A stretch of 64,000 nt of DNA from assembly GCA_026874595.1 (NCBI GenBank), contig CM049321.1, forward strand, positions 17,188,479 through 17,252,478, in the 5' to 3' direction. A program made the translations under genes and the position numbers. This DNA is from Sipunculus nudus (Eukaryota; Annelida; Sipuncula; Golfingiida; Sipunculidae). The notes below the pieces were generated by a model. That model was not told the DNA's origin. It was given only the letters and a program-made list of their open reading frames with translations, and ran no database searches. Position 1 is the first letter of the stretch. Each line of letters opens with the position of its first letter. This document shows positions 23,400-34,899 of the stretch, piece by piece.

Positions 23400-24930
23400 A
23401 AGATGGTATAAAGATTAAAAATAAGGAGGTAAAATTGGTTTTATATGCTGATGACACCACTGTTATCTTAAGAGATTTGGACTCGCTTAAAACTGTTCTA
23501 GATTTGTTCAGAGAGTTTACTAAATGTTCAGGTTTACACATTAATAATGCTAAAACTGAAGCAATTTGGTTAGGAAAAAACAAAGATAGCAATAGTAAAC
23601 CTTTAGGGTTAGTGTGGTCAAAATGTGTGAAAGTGCTAGGCACATATATATCATATAATACAGAAATGAGTAAAACATTAAATTTTGAAAATAAAATTAA
23701 TAGCATATATGATATAACAAACATGTGGAAACAAAGAAATTTAACATTGCAAGGGCGAATTTTAATAGTTAAAACACTATGTTTTTCTAAACTCTCTCAT
23801 CTCTTGGCTAATTTCAATATGGCGGAAACTTATAAAAAGCGATTAAATAATACATTATGGTGTTTTATATGGAAGGGACAGAAAAAGGGAAGAGTTAAAA
23901 GAGATCTGCTGATAAAACCATTTGAAAATGGGGGGCTGAATATGTTAAGTATTGATTGCTATATAAAAGCGCAACAGATAATGTGGATTAAAAGATATTT
24001 AGATAAAACCAAAAAAGATTGGAAATTGTTTATAGACTCATTTTGTGATATATTTGGGAACACAAAATTATTGTTAGAGTGTAACTATACCAAAAACTGT
24101 CTAAAAGGTTCAATGCCAGATGTATACATAGATATGTTTATTGCATGGAAGCAAGTTCGTATTCCAGAGTTATCTTATTGCATATGGAATAATAAGAATA
24201 TTAAAATAAAAGGCAAACCGTTCTTCTGTAAGTCACTTTATCAGTCAGGTTTAATATATGTAAAACACTTATTTGGTGTGAATGGGAATCCAGTCAGTTT
24301 TAAAGAGTGGGAAGAAAAAGGAGCAAAACAAAAGGATTATTTGGTTTATAGGTCAATAATTAAACAAAGTAAAATATTGAATCACTGTGAATATAATGGA
24401 CAGTCGATTTTACAAAAGTATTTAATTGTAAAACAAGACAAGGGCCAGTTGCAGTTGAAAATGTTATTGCAAAGCAGGTATATGATTATTTTATTAGTCT
24501 GGTTAAAACACAGGATTCCAGTACAAGGCAAAAGTTTAGTACTAAATATGATGTAACAGATGAAGAGTGGGGTCTTTTATATACCAATAGTGTAACATTA
24601 TGTAAAGAAAAGAAAGTGAGTGAGTTTCAGTTTAAAATACTCCATAATTATTTATATCTTAAAGAGAGATTATATAAGTTTGGTTTTACTGAAGACCCAT
24701 ATTGTAGGTTTTGCCATACAGAGGTAGAAAAGTATGAGCATTTCTTTTTTAATTGTTCTATTGTTAAACGGTTTTGGCAAGATATAAGCATTTTTTATGG
24801 TTTACCAATTAGTTTATTTACAGAAAGGAATATTATTTTAGGAATATCTGAAAAGAATATGAGAATTGAAAATAAAATTCTTATACATGCAAAAGCTTTT
24901 ACATATAGACTAAAGATTCTGTTCAGATAA
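23400..24930 (+). pseudogene. L1-like ORF2 C-terminal part (reverse transcriptase to zinc knuckle)
   Basis: ORF2 would copy element RNA into DNA at a nicked target. The preserved part begins just before the catalytic YADD box (23,444-23,455) in the context K-L-V-L-Y-A-D-D-T-T. It continues through the thumb region (L-H-I-N-N-A-K-T-E near 23,540, G-T-Y-I-S-Y near 23,640, L-T-L-Q-G-R-I near 23,745, W-K-G-Q-K near 23,870) and a long C-terminal domain. That domain ends in a zinc-finger-like C-x2-C-x8-H-x4-C near 24,705-24,770. A frameshift near 24,436-24,444 separates the two open segments; the second ends at TAA 24,928-24,930. The ATG-bearing upstream 21 codons (from 23,336) belong to the interrupted host repeat, not to the LINE. 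The endonuclease and the first RT blocks are missing, so it is inactive. Confidence 0.88.
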
Positions 24931-25364
24931 ACCTTGAAAACTTTAAAAAATACATGGATTATCAAAGGAAGATTGAATGTACAGATAAGCCTGCAGAAAA
25001 AAAAAAAATGGAAACTTTTGTGGCAAAATATCAGAAGGACAACGGAAACTTGATCCATTACTACATAATAGATAATTTGTATGACACTATTTGACATATA
25101 AAGGAAAACAATAATATTGAGCTTGTTTAACTTAACATTATAAGTATTTCTAAAATTATATATAGATGGAAAAGGTGATATATTGTTAGTCATACTGTAC
25201 TTTGAACAAACAGGTCATTTTGTATGTATATATGTACTTTGAATATAGTACCCTTTTTTGTATGTTCTTTTGTATGTTAGTTTTGTTACTGTTTTGGTGT
25301 ATTGTCTTGTAATCATGGGTGTAATTACTGTCTGTAATTTTTTTGGGTAATAAAAAAAAAAAAA
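23400..25364 (+). mobile_element. 5'-truncated L1-like LINE insertion
   Basis: A non-LTR retrotransposon begins abruptly inside its reverse transcriptase at 23,400, runs to the end of ORF2 (24,930), has a 3' UTR of about 420 bases and ends in a poly-A tail (25,352-25,364 and onward). It is flanked by an 11-bp direct repeat (23,389-23,399 and 25,365-25,375). The empty site is preserved in the paralogous array copy at about 28,330-28,440. Together these are the marks of target-primed reverse transcription with 5' truncation. The open frame is long with a single frameshift, so the insertion is younger than the surrounding array. Confidence 0.9.
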
Positions 25365-25375
25365 AAGATGTGTCC
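25365..25375 (+). repeat. Target-site duplication, right copy
   Basis: AAGATGTGTCC directly after the LINE poly-A tail. The first two A bases cannot be told apart from the tail. Confidence 0.85.
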
Positions 25376-26640
25376 TTTTGTTGCGAATCCTACAAGTTAT
25401 TTAAATGTCATACATGGCATAATGGCTGTGTCTTCCATTGCATGCGCCTTTCTTCAAAGTATTATATCTCTGTGTGAAAATTCAGAACAATCGGTTTATA
25501 TATTGTATTTTGTATCCAACTTTTATGAATTTGAAGTATACAGAAGCTTAAATTGTTTCTCTTAACAAGCATGCGGTTTACTAGCATAGGTGTTTTGTTA
25601 TTAACTTAAAATACTCTGCAAAAAAAGCAAGACCTTCAGACACATCAGACAACCTGGCCAGGATTTCAAACTGAAAGTTTTGTCAGCAATAGGACCTGCG
25701 TTTTAATGATACATCGTGTAAATTAATTCTGTATTTATGATACTTATGTTGCATTATCTTTTGTGTTGGCGACACACCTTTCCATAATTATTTTTTATCT
25801 AGATTTATGCAAGCGCTCATTGTAGGAGAAACCTACCCCTTCCGACGCCAGCATTAAGCTATCATAGACTGGGAAGTATTCGACCTTAGAAATTAGGTCA
25901 AGTTCTAGAATAAATAACACGTGTAAATCTGTGACCTATACCCAATTTTGTGCCCAAATGTCACCTTATGATTATCAGTCATATTTGAGATCTGGGCAAC
26001 CACGAACCGGACAGACAAAAGGAAAATACGAGCAAAGGTGTAATTAAAGGGTATACAGCCAGGGGCATCTTAGAAAGTCCCTTTCTTTAACAACGTTTAC
26101 CCAAATAATAATGTAGAATATAAGCCAACCCCCCCCCCCGCATGGAGCAAGACGCGGAAAATTATTCGTTGCCTAATGACATTAAGGTAAGGAGTAGAGT
26201 GTTGGCATGCAATGCCGTTGAAGCTTTTTTTTATTATTTGTTCATTCTACCTGTGATTTGAAGGACATTCTAAGATTATATGCAATACCAACCACCCCCC
26301 TCGACCTTTGAACAGACAGAAGTAAGTTAATGTCTGGAAGCCTAACTGCTTCAGACAGAAAGAGGACAGGTCATATTTTAAGTTGGCACCCATGTAGCCC
26401 GGCTGTATGTTCAATCTGTTTATCAGGAACCAAGGCTGGAGCTTGCCCCAATGTGGACCGATTGACTTGACACTGCCCGTCATTAAAATTTGATGCACAA
26501 TATAACCAAGGCAGTGGCGGAATCCATAACATGTTGTCTTTTTTGTCTTTTGATGCCGCCACAAGGCAGAGACGATATCAGATTCAGAAGGTTAATTCTC
26601 CTTGGGTATTCTCTTTTTAGTCCAAAGATATATGACAAAT
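25376..26640 (+). repeat. Array copy 3, right part (after the LINE)
   Basis: The unit resumes with TTGTTGCGAATCCTACAAG (25,379; compare TCGATGCGAATCCTGCAAG at 28,395). GAAGTATACAGAAGCTTAA (25,532) and the ACACATCAGACAACCTGGCC block (25,640) follow. The order then jumps to the TCTAGATTTATGCAA block (25,798), which means the section holding the promoter-like module is deleted here. The ATTCGACC (25,868), GTAGCCCGGCT (26,395) and GCAGAGACGATATCAG (26,566) blocks close the copy. The minus-strand frame 26,247-26,564 is similar to 16,611-16,829 in copy 1, but changes are spread over all codon positions and I do not call a gene. Confidence 0.75.
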
Positions 26641-27195
26641 CGAATAATATACGCACAATCTTATATACACGCGTGTTATTTATTACGTGACACAGTGGAA
26701 AAACGTAATGAATTAATCATTTGGCATTAATATTTTTTCTCATTATTATTTTCGTCGTACTAAAAAAAACTAACTGATACCCACAGTGCTGCCCCCGGTG
26801 GAGGGAAAACCATGGCATGTCACAAACAAGTGCAAACAGTCCCCTTTCGTAAACAAGATTTGGCAAGCTAATATTTAAAAAAAATTAAAATATCACGAAA
26901 TGTAATTTAACTGGAAATGACACATAATTAAAACAGAAAAGACGATAATGTCTTCCATATAGCGTTACAGTTTCATACCTCAACAACATGAAATACTATG
27001 CTTTGTAACTTCGTGACTATTAAGCAATCTGAATTATTTTAGAAGTTTTAAAGTTTTAATTAATTTAAATGCAGTTACATTTTCAATTTTGTTTTGGTAT
27101 TTGACATTCAATATTTATTTATTTTTAGTTGCCGTTGTGCCTCAAGCTCGTGACTGGTTGCAACATACCTCTTACATTAGCGTATATATTTAAGG

Positions 27196-27198
<3 letters not shown>

Positions 27199-27246
<48 letters not shown>
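27199..27246. repeat. (TA)n microsatellite
   Basis: About 24 TA units. Confidence 0.95.
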
Positions 27247-27251
<5 letters not shown>

Positions 27252-27617
27252 ATTAGTCAAGGGGGAAATTCTACGAAGTCCAGGGCCGTTTTTCAATTAT
27301 TTCAATTAAGAAGTTTTCATGAATAACCTAGGCTTCATTAACGGTCCAGGGTACCAACTTTGAACCCTATCTTCGGCGCAGGGTTTGCGTCCCCACATCG
27401 GACGAGTTTTTTTTTTAATTTCACATTATTTTCACCAGACCAAGAAGCATTGGTTGGTGCTATATATACCATTTTGACACGGTGACGATTCTGACAGCTT
27501 TCTAGCGCCTATATAGCCTCCTTTAGCGGCAGCCATGTTTACTCTAGTTACTTATCAGACACCTGCAGCGATACGAACCTACGTACTTGTTAAACTGTCT
27601 GAGAAATTTGATTTCTC

Positions 27618-27632
27618 TCTCTCTCTCTCTCT

Positions 27633-27692
<60 letters not shown>
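27618..27692. repeat. Compound (CT)n(TA)n microsatellite
   Basis: CT repeat at about 27,618-27,634 followed by TA repeat to about 27,692, left of the perfect palindrome. Confidence 0.95.
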
Positions 27693-27694
<2 letters not shown>

Positions 27695-27765
27695 CTCTGA
27701 AGAAAAACATCACTGTTAATTCACAACAGTCTGTTGTGAATTAACAGTGTTGTTTTTCTTCAGAG
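27695..27765. repeat. 71-bp near-perfect palindrome
   Basis: Two 35-base arms (27,695-27,729 and 27,731-27,765) are reverse complements with one mismatch, around a single central T. Each outer end reads CTCTGAAGAAAAACA on its own strand. A second, smaller hairpin (27,773-27,783 with 27,789-27,801) follows at once, and (TA)n tracts bound both sides. Confidence 0.9.
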
Positions 27766-27827
27766 CTATACCGCTCTGGCCTAGTCTGTAGGCCATAGAG
27801 CACTTTACATCGGAGGGTAACACTACC

Positions 27828-27830
<3 letters not shown>

Positions 27831-27897
<67 letters not shown>
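27831..27897. repeat. (TA)n microsatellite
   Basis: About 33 TA units, right of the palindrome cassette. Confidence 0.95.
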
Positions 27898-27900
<3 letters not shown>

Positions 27901-29739
27901 AAAGGGAAAATATAATGAGTGATAGAAAAAGCATTCACAAATAAAAATCGAATAAACATAATATAGCAGGTTTTCTAAAATGTTTATTCAATATTCAACA
28001 ACTGGTACTTATTCCTTGAATATCCTTAAGTCCCTGGAATTACGTTTACCAATGCTAGCCTTTGGTTGCAAAATGCTGCACAAACTAAAACTACACAGAC
28101 AGATGTCAGCCAAAGTTTAATAATCTTTAAGACATATTTCACTTTCGAAAAGAATGGCCAAACAGACGACCCTTCTTTTAAGACGAGTCTTTCTTTCGTT
28201 TAACTGACACGGCTTCTTTGTAAACCTGTATTGTTTAGCTTCACTTTTCTGGGAAAAGGTTGTTTCTAAATGGTGAGCCGTGATCTGCAAATCTTCGTAA
28301 TTGAGCCCAAGCTGAAAAAAATCCAAATTGTCAACAATGAAATTATCTCTAGCTCATCCTACATCTGCTTTTGAAGTGAACATGATGTGTCCGTTCGATG
28401 CGAATCCTGCAAGGTATTTCAAAGTGATATATGACATAACTATTGTGTCTACCCTTGTCTTTAAATTATTAGGTCTCTGCATGAAAGTTTTAAACAATCT
28501 TAAAGGTTATCATTTGTATTTTATATCCAGCTTTTGTAAATTTGAGGTTTTTAGAAGATTTAATTGTTTCTCTTAACGGTCATGCGATTAACCGGCATAG
28601 CTTAGTTATTCACTTAAAATAGTCTGCAAAAAAAGAAGCAAGACCTTTAGACACATCAAACATAATGGTTAGGATATCAAACTGAATGTCTTGTCAGCAG
28701 TAAAACATTATATGATACACTGTGTAATTCAATTCACTTTACTTTTTTTTGCTTATGGTTTACCCGTTAGCGTTGCATCAGGTTAAGGTACACTCGGTTC
28801 CCACTACCATTGCTTTACGTTTAAATAACAAAGTTGACCAACCTAATTAACAATGAGTGAGTGAAGCTTAGACAGATTCATCACACTAATGACGGTCACT
28901 GCATGTAACCCGATATGGCTGCTCCCATGCAGTCCGGGCACTCGGCATAAACCCGCTGTATTACCGCCTGTATATATTACTAATTGTTAACTTTCTTATC
29001 ATTTCTTCTGTCTAGTTTTCCTCCGGAATAATTTAACCTAAAAAGCGGAGTTCATTTGATCTTATTTTTGATTTTATTTTTTACGATAAGGGATCCCCAA
29101 TTGTGTACATGGAACAAAAAGTTGCTTTCGTTTTTATGACCAAATCAAAAAGCAGGATTACCATTAAACACACAAAAAATCAAGAGATCAGTGTCTTTAA
29201 GATTCTGTTATATAAAGTCTTTATTTTGAAGGTATATCTTGAACAAGAGAGAAATATCTTACACGTGAAAAATGTACTGTACGAAGTAGAACTTACTTTC
29301 TTATGAGTCTCTCTGGTAATCGAAATCAACTTTAATGTGCGATATTAACCAACCGTCTATTTTTACATAAAATACCAGTATCCATTTTTTTGTCCTTTTT
29401 AGTCTATTGACACAAGTTTAAACCTGTCACTTGCCCATTCAGGATTTGATTGATACTTCCCATAATGTACAATTCATTTGTTGAAATAATTTATATATGA
29501 TATTATTATAGGTATTCTGTAAATATGTAAGCCTACTGTATCGTGTTTATTTGTGGTTTTGTTTTAGGTACATAGTTGTGTGTATTCATGTATAGTGTTA
29601 CATCTACTGTACATGATATTTTACTTATGTGTGGGTTACCTGTTGTACCTTAAATAAAAGACATTAGTATATGCATACCTTACTTATCTTAACTTATGTA
29701 CGTATGTACATCTGCAGAATTCCACTTCGGTTTGGGACT

Positions 29740-30136
29740 ATGTCAAAGGGCTGTAGCACGCGCTTTCTGTCATCTTTGGTCATGTGTCACCCATACTCGG
29801 TAGCTTTCGCACCTGCAGTAGCGTGCAATCAGCTCCATCATCTCGTCAGAGTTAAATGGTCGTTAGTCCCGATGATCTCGCTCACTTTTGTCATCCATAA
29901 AGATGCCTGTGATTTATGTATTCCACATGAATCTGCTCGGAATATTTTAATCAGAATTTCAGGTATGATCAGCCGGTTTTCTGATGTTATCTGATAATTG
30001 ACCTATTGCACCTTCCTATATCGAAAGATGGTAAGCAAACTTGTTAAATTTAACTTTGACGAAAAACATGTGACCCTTTCAGGTATCCAGAATAATACGG
30101 AAAAATCGGAGAATGACAAATACCAATTATTCAAAT

Positions 30137-30181
<45 letters not shown>

Positions 30182-30326
30182 CAATATATCTTACCCTACC
30201 GTCCTGAAAAGGTATTCAAAAGCTAAATGAAAATGATATTCCAATAAACAAAACTGCCCTTCGATCAGAGAAACTTTGTTTTATATATATAAAATCGGAG
30301 AATGGTATATGCCAATTATTCATTCA

Positions 30327-30373
<47 letters not shown>

Positions 30374-31890
30374 GATAATTTATATCTTTGGACTAACGGA
30401 TAAAAGCCCTTGTTTTGCCCCTAAATTGTAGATAAAAACCAAGTTTTATGGAAATTATCGTCAGTGGCATGAATATATGTAACTGATTATCTTCAATAAA
30501 GAATATTTGCAATTTCCTGAGCTCACAGGGATCCCCGGCCGGTGGTTATTAACTAACGGTACAAAGGGACTGTAATTCTAAGTCGGAAAACAGGTAACAT
30601 TAGATGCAGTCGTAAGGTCTTCATAAATTTCTGACGGTACTGCCGAGTCTGTTTCTGCTGGCCTCAATTTCCGTTGCCACAACAAAAAATATATCGAGTC
30701 TACAGATTGGTGTCCTTTCCTACAAACTGATATCTTCTTTTTCGAAAATCCAAAACAGATTATCATTTATTGATCTTCAAGCTGGTTTGCTAAAATTGAG
30801 TTTTCTGTCCGGTTCCTCAGCCCATAGCTTTTAATATTGAGAGTTAAATTAATCCAGTTTGATCTTTATTTCCAGATTAAACCTTTGCGCCTATTTAACA
30901 TCATGACATTCACTTTAATTAAGTCTCTTATTCTTTTCATAAGATGAAGTAAATTACAATCAGCTGTTGGGGATTACTTTCTCGATTGCCTGACATAAGG
31001 CCATAGTATTCCAAGCCACTCAAGAAAAAAAACTTGAAAATAAGTTTCATTTTTCTATTCAGGAACATTCAGGGAATTTGAGACAAAACCTTACATTAGC
31101 GAAATAAATTGGGAAGTTGATTGGTCCTCGAAAAACGAGAAACGGGCCGTTTGCAATTTGTTTCCCATGTTAAAAATGTATCTGGTGGAAGATTGCTAAT
31201 TGTGACTTTTAGAGTGTTTATCCCCCCCCCCACAAATTTTGAAATAGTTATCATTCAATTAACAATATCTATCAAAGAAAATCATGAAAACATCAAGTAT
31301 TTTTTCATAAAACTTTTGAAACTCAAACTCGACTAGAGATCCCTTGTTAATCTGTGCTGAAGATTAAACAAAAGTGACTGTAGGAACATCTCTTCTAAGT
31401 AAAACTAAAAAAATGAACATTTTCCTCGTACTGTCAAAGAGGCTCAAAGGCTCACGTCGCTAATAAAACCATACCCGAAAGGCTAGGGTGAGAGAAGTTA
31501 ACAACATGCCTATATTTGGCAACTCCCATATTGATCATTAGAAACCTGCTACTCACATAGTATGGACAAGTTGATGATGCCGTTGAGAAAGGTGAAATGT
31601 CAGAGTTCAAAGGTAAAACTTGGATCAATAGAATTTAAGAAGTGATATGCGAACCTGCTGTTGTGAACAAACATATAAGACGGCGAATGAGATGCGGTTT
31701 GATTGAACTGTCTATGGTCGCTTACTAATACATCTTTTTTGTATGTATCACTGGTCCGGTGCACGTTCGTTATACTCATAAATAGGAAGATATTGACCGG
31801 AGTTATAGTCGGCCATCATCACCTTCCGGTGTAAAACTTCAGGTTACCACCCTCCCCCAGTGTTATATTTTAACAGATATATTATTTCTA
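29740..31890. other. Unassigned DNA with a microsatellite-bearing duplicate
   Basis: No gene supported. A segment with AATCGGAGAATG...CCAATTATTCA ending in (TA)n occurs at 30,100-30,176 and again at 30,290-30,370, so flank and microsatellite were duplicated together. The open frame at 29,671-29,994 crosses the array edge and shows no recognisable domain. Confidence 0.55.
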
Positions 31891-31898
31891 TAAATAAC

Positions 31899-32125
31899 TA
31901 ATGTTTTGGGCCTGGACACTCGAGCAGTAAAACGCCCCGCTCTCTCCGGTGGCAACCCGGGTTCGATCCTCTGAGTTTCCATGAGAGTGGGTTGTATAGA
32001 AGCCCGTCCAAGGTCGGTGGTTTTCTCCGGGTCTTTCTTTTTCCTCCACCTCTGCACACTACCGAACACAGAGTGCCTCGTATTAGTTATTATACCTAGT
32101 TGTATAATCCATGTAAATAAATAAC
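31899..32125 (+). mobile_element. tRNA-derived SINE
   Basis: A Pol III B-box-like GGGTTCGATCC lies at 31,959-31,969, with a tRNA-like CCCGGGTTCGATCC context. The body contains GGTTTTCTCCGGG (32,020-32,032) and TTCCTCCACC (32,041-32,050), a combination common in metazoan SINEs. TAAATAAC occurs at 31,891-31,898 and 32,118-32,125 and may be the target-site duplication. The minus-strand open frame over it is a shadow. The A box is not clear. Confidence 0.6.
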
Positions 32126-32869
32126 ACCTCGTGTAATACAGAATCAATTTATAAAAAAATAAAGTTGTCGCTATACATTATTTTAATTGTTAATTATATT
32201 TATATATTCTCATGAGTTTCGTCGAATAATTTGGGGAGTATATAGAAATATTAAATTTAATTTGGGAAGTATATAGAAATATTATAACTAATTTGGGGAG
32301 TATTTAGAAATGTTGTAATAAATTTGAAGAATATATAGAAATATTATAATTTATTCGGGAAGAAAAAAATAATTTGTATTTTAAGTAAATCTGTATTATA
32401 ACTGAAGGTGGTCGTCCTACAGGGATTTATTTATCCATAAATCAAGAGATCTATCAAATCATTTTTCGAAGGGCTAATGCAGCGACACCTGGCAGCAACT
32501 ACGATTGTTTATCAAAGCAAAAAAAAAAAAACTTTGTAACTCTGAATTAGGGCTTAAGGCCCTCCGTATCTTTACATTTTCTGAAACTCGAAGAGTCAGA
32601 CATTACAAAATGTCCAATTTTTCCTAAAGTTTCAACAAATGATTTGATTCAATTATTAAAATATGTGGTAAGTAGGGTATGAAATGAACGTTTGGCTTAT
32701 GTATTGCTTATTAATTTTAAATTTTAAGGCATGTTACTGTTTAACGTATCTGTATTATATTAAAGCACTACCTATCGTACTTGGGTTAAAACTTAAGTGC
32801 TCTTCAAGGTCAAAATAATGAAAGGGTAGGAGAAGCCAGGAAACATAAAGAGAGGTAGACACCTGGACT

Positions 32870-32970
32870 GGGTGACACCAGGGTATAAAGGAAATAGGAA
32901 GGGAAGCTAGTGCTACCGCCCTGTCACGTTGTCACAGACCGAAATGGATCTCTGCAGATGTACATACTTA
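32870..32970 (+). repeat. SINE-tail-like fragment
   Basis: Shares GTGCTACCGCCCTGTCA and the downstream CCGAAA...TCTGCAG stretch with 15,374-15,470; also related to the ends of the 37,042-37,408 dimer. Confidence 0.55.
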
Positions 32971-34020
32971 TAGATTAAGCATTAGATATGTAATGACTAA
33001 AAAATAAATGAATAAAATATATAAAGACAGACTAATATTTGAGGTAATCTAAACCATAGGAGGTTATTTGAAAGTGATTTAAGTTTAGCAAAGATAATCA
33101 CCCCCCCCCCCCCGTCCCTGTAATTTGAAATGAAGTCCGAGTCAAAACCACCCGTATCAATATCTGAGTCATCCAGGTACAAATTTAGTACAACCTTCTC
33201 TGAGTCGGCCTTTTTTTTTAACTCGAGTCTATGTTTGAGTAAAAAATAAATATTTTAATTTACACATGACTTTCACGTCTTTATCATATATATCTGGAAG
33301 TCGTAATCAGGTCTTGGCTTGTATTTATAACATACGTTCAATGGTTTAAAATATATCTTTGGAGATTTTTTTTTTCAATCTGTATGTCAGTCCTGCCCTC
33401 ACGACTTTGCATCCCTGGAAATGACTTGGTCCAAGTCCAAATCGTAGTCATAAACAACCAGTATAACTTGTGGTGCTTTTTACATATTCTCATTGATGCG
33501 TCCAGTAAAATTTACATTCCCTTAAAATGTCACTTCTTCACATCAGAAGGATTGATCTTATTTTATATTTACCCAAATCTGGCCAAAACCAATACCAATA
33601 ATTATTCATATATAGGTACAGAGGGCCCAACGATCCGGTAAATATTTGACTTAAAGGGACCCTTTTCAGACATGTGACTTTTATTACCTAAAGATAATCC
33701 TATGAAACTTTTATAAAAAACATATGCCTGAAATGAAGATCCCATCGACAGTTTTATATCCACGTGTTTATAACATGTGGGGGCCATCCAACTAATCAAA
33801 ACACATTCAACAAGGACATCGGGTGGCATGTCAGAGGATCCATATTTAACAAATGGCGTTTTGCAACTAGTCTATTTTCATCTTGTACACATATGCAACA
33901 AGCTCTCTTTAGTTGTTTTTATCCCGTTTTTCAACATTGGCGCATACACAGTGGCGTTCATTTATTATTTCGAGGGCGGGGGGAGGGGGTGGGTGTTCGC
34001 AGACCACACCAATACACATC
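32971..34020. other. Unassigned DNA with homopolymer tracts
   Basis: No gene seen. A C run lies at about 33,101-33,114. Around 33,770-33,830, a CACATTCAACAAGGAC stretch resembles 41,100-41,120 and, more weakly, 51,975-51,990. This is probably an old dispersed repeat read on the minus strand. Confidence 0.5.
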
Positions 34021-34023
34021 CAC

Positions 34024-34024
<1 letters not shown>

Positions 34025-34080
<56 letters not shown>

Positions 34081-34121
34081 ATATAATATATATACAGTTT
34101 TGGCGTTTATGTAACACCACA

Positions 34122-34172
<51 letters not shown>
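34025..34172. repeat. Two (TA)n microsatellites about 50 bp apart
   Basis: Tracts at about 34,025-34,077 and 34,128-34,172 bracket an AT-rich spacer. C runs follow at about 34,404-34,415 and 34,449-34,462. Confidence 0.95.
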
Positions 34173-34176
<4 letters not shown>

Positions 34177-34653
34177 GATCACATTTCATATGCATTACAA
34201 TTATATATAAGGTTTAAGTAAATAGGGTATTATATTATGTTTCCAGTATAAGTTAATTCTAAACCAGGTTTAGTTATTATATTTCATAGTGAACTCATAA
34301 ATGGAAGCAAAGTCTATAGCCTTTTTATTAATGTATTTAAATTGCAATGTATAAGTATTATTCTCTGAATATTGGTGGTGGGGGGATTATATTGACCATT
34401 GAACCCCCCCCCCCCTTGCTAAAAAGTGGGTGTTTATATACTCCCGATCCCCCCCCCCCCCCATATTGACGCCCCTGCTCATGTACAATGTTTACTAACA
34501 GCTTATATATCAAACTATCAAAGAGGCCTTGTAAATTTTTGCTTCGCAGGAATGACTTGCAGTTCCTTAATATGTAAACAGGGTGAGGCAGAAATCAAAT
34601 AAATCTATAGACAAGGCAGGCAAATAAAATAACTGGCTTTGAGCAAGCAGTAC

Positions 34654-34896
34654 ATGACTATCCTTCACCACAAAAGCCTACATGAAACAACCGGAAATAG
34701 AATTCGTTATAATCACAAGGAAGCACATTCGAGTCTATCAACTGGGAACAAACTACATTTGGTTCCATCGGCAATACATGCCGCGATAGTCTGTCTTCTA
34801 ATTTACCATAACGACCTGATTATTCCCTGTGGGTTAATTTCCTTCGGACAGATCGGCCAACGGGCACATAGATCTTTAGGAACAAACGAGATGTAA
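34654..34896 (+). CDS. Possible small coding fragment, unknown product
   Basis: An 80-codon plus frame from the ATG at 34,654 to TAA at 34,894-34,896. The product is hydrophilic at first, with a histidine-rich segment (ILHHKSLHETTGN, then RYNHKEAH) followed by N-K-L-H-L-V-P-S-A-I-H near residues 31-41 and a glycine-rich tail. The H-L-V-P-x-x-I-H pattern recalls HNH-type nuclease domains in which a conserved L-V-P and a histidine form the active site. That likeness is slight, and no full domain can be traced. There are no recognisable splice sites, and it may be chance. Confidence 0.2.
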   Translation: MTILHHKSLHETTGNRIRYNHKEAHSSLSTGNKLHLVPSAIHAAIVCLLIYHNDLIIPCGLISFGQIGQRAHRSLGTNEM

Positions 34897-34899
34897 TCA

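Larger units (their letters stand above)
26640..29740 (+). repeat. Array copy 4
   Basis: Blocks are GCAGTGCTGCCCCCGGTGGAG (26,784), TCATACCTCAACAACATG (26,973), TTTGGTATTTGACATTCA (27,093), (TA)n (27,199-27,246), the CTTCGGCGCAG block (27,371; compare 12,519) and TTTAGCGGCAGCCATGTTT (27,522). They continue with a microsatellite-palindrome cassette (27,600-27,900), TTAACTGACACGGC (28,200), TGTCAACAATGAAATTATC (28,329), the ACACATCAAACATAATGG block (28,650) and the TCTATTGACACAAGTTTAAAC block (29,403; compare 18,953). Similarity fades near 29,740, which I take as the right end of the array. Confidence 0.75.

Noticed and set aside
26247-26564. Conserved minus-strand protein shared with 16,611-16,829 and the 9.8 kb copy
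   Set aside because: The similarity follows from DNA homology of the array. Substitutions and stops are not biased toward silent positions as far as can be judged by eye.
31863-32147. 94-codon minus-strand frame
   Set aside because: Antisense shadow of the tRNA-derived SINE.
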